From a bacterium UBP14_UBA6098 (GTDB lineage: Bacteria > UBP14 > UBA6098), in assembly GCA_002428525.1 (NCBI GenBank), contig DIWU01000031.1, positions 1 to 14,609 of the forward strand: DNA of 14,609 bases. Reading direction: 5' to 3'. The notes below the pieces were generated by a model. That model made no database searches and was not told the DNA's origin. It worked only from the letters and a program-made list of their open reading frames with translations. Below, in pieces: positions 12,501 through 14,609 of the stretch. A program made the position numbers and the translations under genes. Position 1 is the first letter of the stretch, and each line of letters starts with the position of its first letter.

Positions 12501-14609
12501 ACGGGTTAGTTTACACAGTCGATGGTTCGACGCTCAGCTTCATCGACGATACCCTCCGATTCCTTCCTCCGGCCCTATGGTTGGACGGCGATACTATTCG
12601 CTGTTGTGTGGATTCGGTCTGCGACAGTTTCGGGATTGTCAATGATACGCTTCCGATCTGCTGGGAATGGTATGTCGACATCTCCGCTCCTGTCGTTTGG
12701 GGCGAGATCCCGACAGCCGGTTCGACAGTTCCCGAGGCCAGCCCGACGGTGAGTTTCAATATTTTCGACTCACTCACCGGCCTCGACGAATCCTCGGTTG
12801 TTATCACAATAAACGGTTCGACCGTTCTCGATCTATATAGCACCGGAGTTACATATTCAGCGCCGAATGTCTCGATCTCGCTACTCGACCTCGGCCTCGC
12901 TTTCGATATAGGCGATACGGTCGAGATCTGCGTTACCGCGAACGACCTTCCGGATTACTGCGCGGCCAATGTCCTCGATACATGCTGGTTCTTCATCGTC
13001 AACCCGCTCGGGCCGATAGGCACGATTATCGAGCCGTTGCCTTGGACATACACGGCCTGCGCCGATCAGGGGATTTTCATCTATATCTTCGACGCCGACG
13101 GCATCGACCACGCCTCGGCGCTCGTTAATATCGACGGTGTCGATGTCCGCGGCGACGACCCACGGATCGCTTGGGCCGGCGACACGCTGATCTTCTCGCC
13201 CGCGACGCTCTGGGGCGACGGCGACACGGTGCTTGTTCGGTTGCTGGAATGCCTCGATCTGGTCGGTAACCCCCTCGGTGACACACTGCATTGGAACTTC
13301 ATCGTCGATCTTACTCCACCGGTTATATGGGACATCGATCCCCCGACTGAAACCGTCCTCGGAACGCCCTCGCCGACCGCGACATTTGTCCTCGCGGACT
13401 GGCTCTCGGGGATTGATCCGGCAATGGTCAGCGTGACGATAAACGGTGCGACGCGCCCCTTTGGAATTCCCGGTTTCGAGGGTGTTTTCGCCGCCGAAAC
13501 CCTTTATTGCAACCTCGATTGTTCGCTTTTGGGCATGGGATTTGCCCACAACGACACGGTCGAGATTTGCGTCGGTGCGGGGGATTCTCCGGATTATTGC
13601 CCACCGAACATGCTAAGTCATTGCTGGACATATTATATCGACCTCCTTGGACCGATTTACGAAGACATCTTCGACAGCCCGACCGGAACCCCGCTCGCTA
13701 ATACTATCAGCGCCTGTTCCGATCAGGGGTTCTGCGTTTATCTTCGCGATTCGGATGTTTCTCATGGCGTTAACGCCTCGAGCATCTCAGTTCGGGTTAA
13801 CGGAACGGTCTATACTACTGATAGCCCTGAACTTAGCTATGTTGCGGATACGCTCTGCTTCACACCCTCGACCGCATGGACTCACGGAGCCCATATTCGC
13901 GTCGAGCTCCTTTCCGCGGAGGATATCTTCGGAAACACACTCGCCATGGGGCCGGGCCTTTGGGAGTTCGATATCGATCTCGAGCCTCCGGTGACCTTCG
14001 CGCTCGCACCCGCTCCCGGCGCCGGAATCGGCACTCTGACGCCGATTGTCGGGTTCAGCCTTGCGGATATCCCCGCGGGTGTCGATCTCGACGGCGTTGA
14101 AATCGGAGTGAATATCCTGCCCTCGCCGACGGATACTACATGGTTCGATCTTTCCGCGCCGTGGTTCAACAGAACCGACTCGAATTACACCGCGAATATT
14201 ACCGATATTCCGCTATTTATTACCGGCGGCGACACTGTTCGTATTTGCGTCCGATCGGCTGATATGCCCGATCTTTGCCCGCCGAATAGGGGCGTTCGTT
14301 GCTGGAATTTCTTCTTGCCCACCGGCGGGCCCGTCGCTACTGTTATCGAGCCTGTCGATGGCTCTTGGAGCGCGTGCCACCTTGGGCAGATCCTGTTGAC
14401 AGTAAGCGATCCCGACACTGTTATCGGCGGGACGATAATTCTCAGCGTGAACGGAACTCATTATATGACCTCAGCGCCCGAACTCGTATGGCGCCCGGAC
14501 ACGCTTATTTTCACGCCCTCCGCGGATTGGATCGACGGCTCAACCGTCGTTTGCTCGCTTCTTTATGCCGAGGATCGCTTCGGAAATCCCAACGAGGACA
14601 CGCTGGTTT
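9548..14609 (+). CDS. Giant secreted multi-domain Ig-like protein, 3' partial
   Basis: The frame from the ATG at 9548 runs to the window edge with no stop: 1687 complete codons, C-terminus not seen. A signal peptide (1-20, ending IFA-T) means export. Order of parts: a beta-rich head (about 21-335) containing YYDTML(DDDD) and FGDSATMVKWYP, found in FCB-type surface proteins; a CARDB-like domain (about 336-433); a MAM/jelly-roll-like domain (about 469-638) with DDWAWGTP, GSRCWGTDL and DDGWYIDDISVIG; three PKD/Ig-like repeats (645-700, 701-777, 778-853), each with a TTTYTC strand; an FN3-like domain (about 854-944); then alternating Ig-like modules from 945 on. No catalytic domain was recognised. 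Adhesion or a structural surface role is inferred. The ATG follows GGGGT by 4 bases. Confidence 0.9.
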   Translation, partial: MRSSIKFLTFLILLATPIFATVPRSEIADLVPPDIRTNPAEYAEWKAGLTTDPAEAFLRARPFEPMLLSVANGWVRAVVHEASGEFDEGGDPGGSGSYRKLTYSYDYPPGTEWVMYHVDGNSGKTNETLPNTSSNYVSGGTAYSIWNNWNGVYIRQEITPVSLGMTPGENEQVKFKAVMKPADGLCHNVGCIVYYDTMLDDDDYAEISTAYGYTGIAEIFFAPDIPPTWRAYQGGYPPGAGAMTALGILIGFEAVMPDVFWYGDWPSTVGNGWADSEWITDTGSAFGDSATMVKWYPRNVCPGDSIVFVTYYGIGDIVAGTGLKIYHTPPTFETDCSDISPNPVTLEAFVTNIGTSTALNVQATLDLSGTPFTLVGGANPQNLGSIAGYGGSALASWSVSIPTSAYGTTQCYNISATWSGGGPEIENFCINIPEIIDFGANVSAERTIICDGMCTELSAWPDSIGSGYDCGSWSSDFESSASMTHSGSSDDWAWGTPSSGPGSAHSGSRCWGTDLGGSYNNSESASLITPGVDITGCGNATLSFWHSYYTANFDGCQVYIGTSPTGPWFMLDMPGYDGMLLLGPMALEDSYNGEQDWIYESVDISSWCGSVVYIRFLFESDLLFSDDGWYIDDISVIGSGSSAGPVTYNYSWTPTTGLSDPNISNPTACPTTTTTYTCQITALDDCIASAPVTIDVYPTPVVDITPVDICEGETATLTANVTPTGGDYFYNWHPVGFTTQAINVSPTTTTTYTCTVISLDAGCTGSGSGTVNVHPVPVFTIEDQYICLGEVATLTAMLTPDIPGATFLWQPGGLSGNPVTVSPGDTTTYTCTITTPFGCQSTDSATVYPDYPPVAPLLMTPPDGSIGHIPDASIDFTWTPVAGTPPITYDFILDGVVVAVGLTEPYWRYAFPCGETHTWSIIVHGLCGSDTSETWSFSTAPCTPPHIEIIEPLDGLWSACDDQGIFVVITDDDGIEPSSIRFRVNGLVYTVDGSTLSFIDDTLRFLPPALWLDGDTIRCCVDSVCDSFGIVNDTLPICWEWYVDISAPVVWGEIPTAGSTVPEASPTVSFNIFDSLTGLDESSVVITINGSTVLDLYSTGVTYSAPNVSISLLDLGLAFDIGDTVEICVTANDLPDYCAANVLDTCWFFIVNPLGPIGTIIEPLPWTYTACADQGIFIYIFDADGIDHASALVNIDGVDVRGDDPRIAWAGDTLIFSPATLWGDGDTVLVRLLECLDLVGNPLGDTLHWNFIVDLTPPVIWDIDPPTETVLGTPSPTATFVLADWLSGIDPAMVSVTINGATRPFGIPGFEGVFAAETLYCNLDCSLLGMGFAHNDTVEICVGAGDSPDYCPPNMLSHCWTYYIDLLGPIYEDIFDSPTGTPLANTISACSDQGFCVYLRDSDVSHGVNASSISVRVNGTVYTTDSPELSYVADTLCFTPSTAWTHGAHIRVELLSAEDIFGNTLAMGPGLWEFDIDLEPPVTFALAPAPGAGIGTLTPIVGFSLADIPAGVDLDGVEIGVNILPSPTDTTWFDLSAPWFNRTDSNYTANITDIPLFITGGDTVRICVRSADMPDLCPPNRGVRCWNFFLPTGGPVATVIEPVDGSWSACHLGQILLTVSDPDTVIGGTIILSVNGTHYMTSAPELVWRPDTLIFTPSADWIDGSTVVCSLLYAEDRFGNPNEDTLV
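11480..12106 (+). repeat. Three PKD/Ig-like repeats with an extra cysteine
   Basis: Within the giant protein, residues 645-700, 701-777 and 778-853 repeat the pattern W-x-P...V-S-P-x-T-T-T-T-Y-T-C-x-(I/V)...G/D-C...V-x-V-x-P. Repeats 2 and 3 also share an opening DICEGE/YICLGE. The usual family strand ends TYTV; here all three copies have TYTC, which could pair with the early Cys as in true Ig domains. Confidence 0.75.
12380..14609 (+). repeat. Alternating A/B Ig-like module array
   Basis: Seven modules of about 102-114 residues alternate. The A type lies at about 945-1047, 1156-1257, 1369-1480 and 1595-1687 (cut by the edge), each with SACxDQG or SACHLGQ, a DTLxFxP strand and usually WxxGxTV. 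The B type lies at about 1048-1155, 1258-1368 and 1481-1594, with DTVxICV and a closing CW. The A-to-A period is 211, 213 and 226 residues. A and B share the strand order and are probably ancient duplicates of one fold. Confidence 0.85.

Noticed and set aside
12881..13549. 222-codon minus-strand frame opposite the module array
   Set aside because: It is an antisense shadow of the A/B modules, with no start signals and no recognisable protein.

Overview
The window looks like part of a genome from an uncultured Gram-negative bacterium. Several predicted proteins carry signal peptides, one small protein starts like an outer-membrane beta-barrel, and the right third encodes a giant secreted multi-domain protein of the sort common in FCB-group and related candidate phyla (Zixibacteria, WOR-3, TA06 or Cloacimonadota-like). 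That placement is inferred from protein style and is not proven. Coding DNA is fairly GC-rich and the gaps are AT-rich. Promoter candidates with a perfect TTGACA -35 box and GGAGG-type ribosome sites point to ordinary sigma70-type signals. No rRNA, tRNA, CRISPR array, transposase or phage gene was seen.

Layout. (1) 15-275, minus: a short secreted protein that reads like only the N-terminal part of a beta-barrel, ending inside a 7-bp-period repeat at the window edge. (2) 429-6194, plus: a tight three-gene envelope operon, consisting of a multi-pass GT-C-type membrane protein, a DUF3857/transglutaminase-like exported protein with an intact Cys-His-Asp triad, and a paralogue whose triad is degraded. 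(3) 6191-8663, minus: a two-gene unit made of an uncharacterised protein with a possible mutarotase-like domain and a GCS2-type (glutamate-cysteine ligase family 2) carboxylate-amine ligase. Its last gene overlaps the stop of the plus-strand operon by 4 bp. (4) 8802-9272, minus: rpsG (ribosomal protein S7), standing alone with a good promoter and a strong intrinsic terminator. (5) 9548 to the end, plus: one uninterrupted reading frame of 1687 codons, still open at the window edge. It encodes a secreted protein with a beta-rich head, a CARDB-like domain, a MAM/jelly-roll-like domain, three cysteine-bearing PKD/Ig-like repeats, an FN3-like domain and an alternating array of Ig-like modules.

How the parts may work together. 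The three-gene operon is the best candidate for a little-described system. It couples a membrane sugar-transferase-like protein, whose usual acidic motif appears replaced, to a live and a dead transglutaminase-like protein, both exported. The GCS2-like unit suggests cytoplasmic ATP-dependent ligation of an amino acid to a carboxylate, with an unknown partner. The giant protein is most likely a surface or secreted adhesive or structural protein, but its C-terminus, and so its anchoring or secretion route, lies outside the window.
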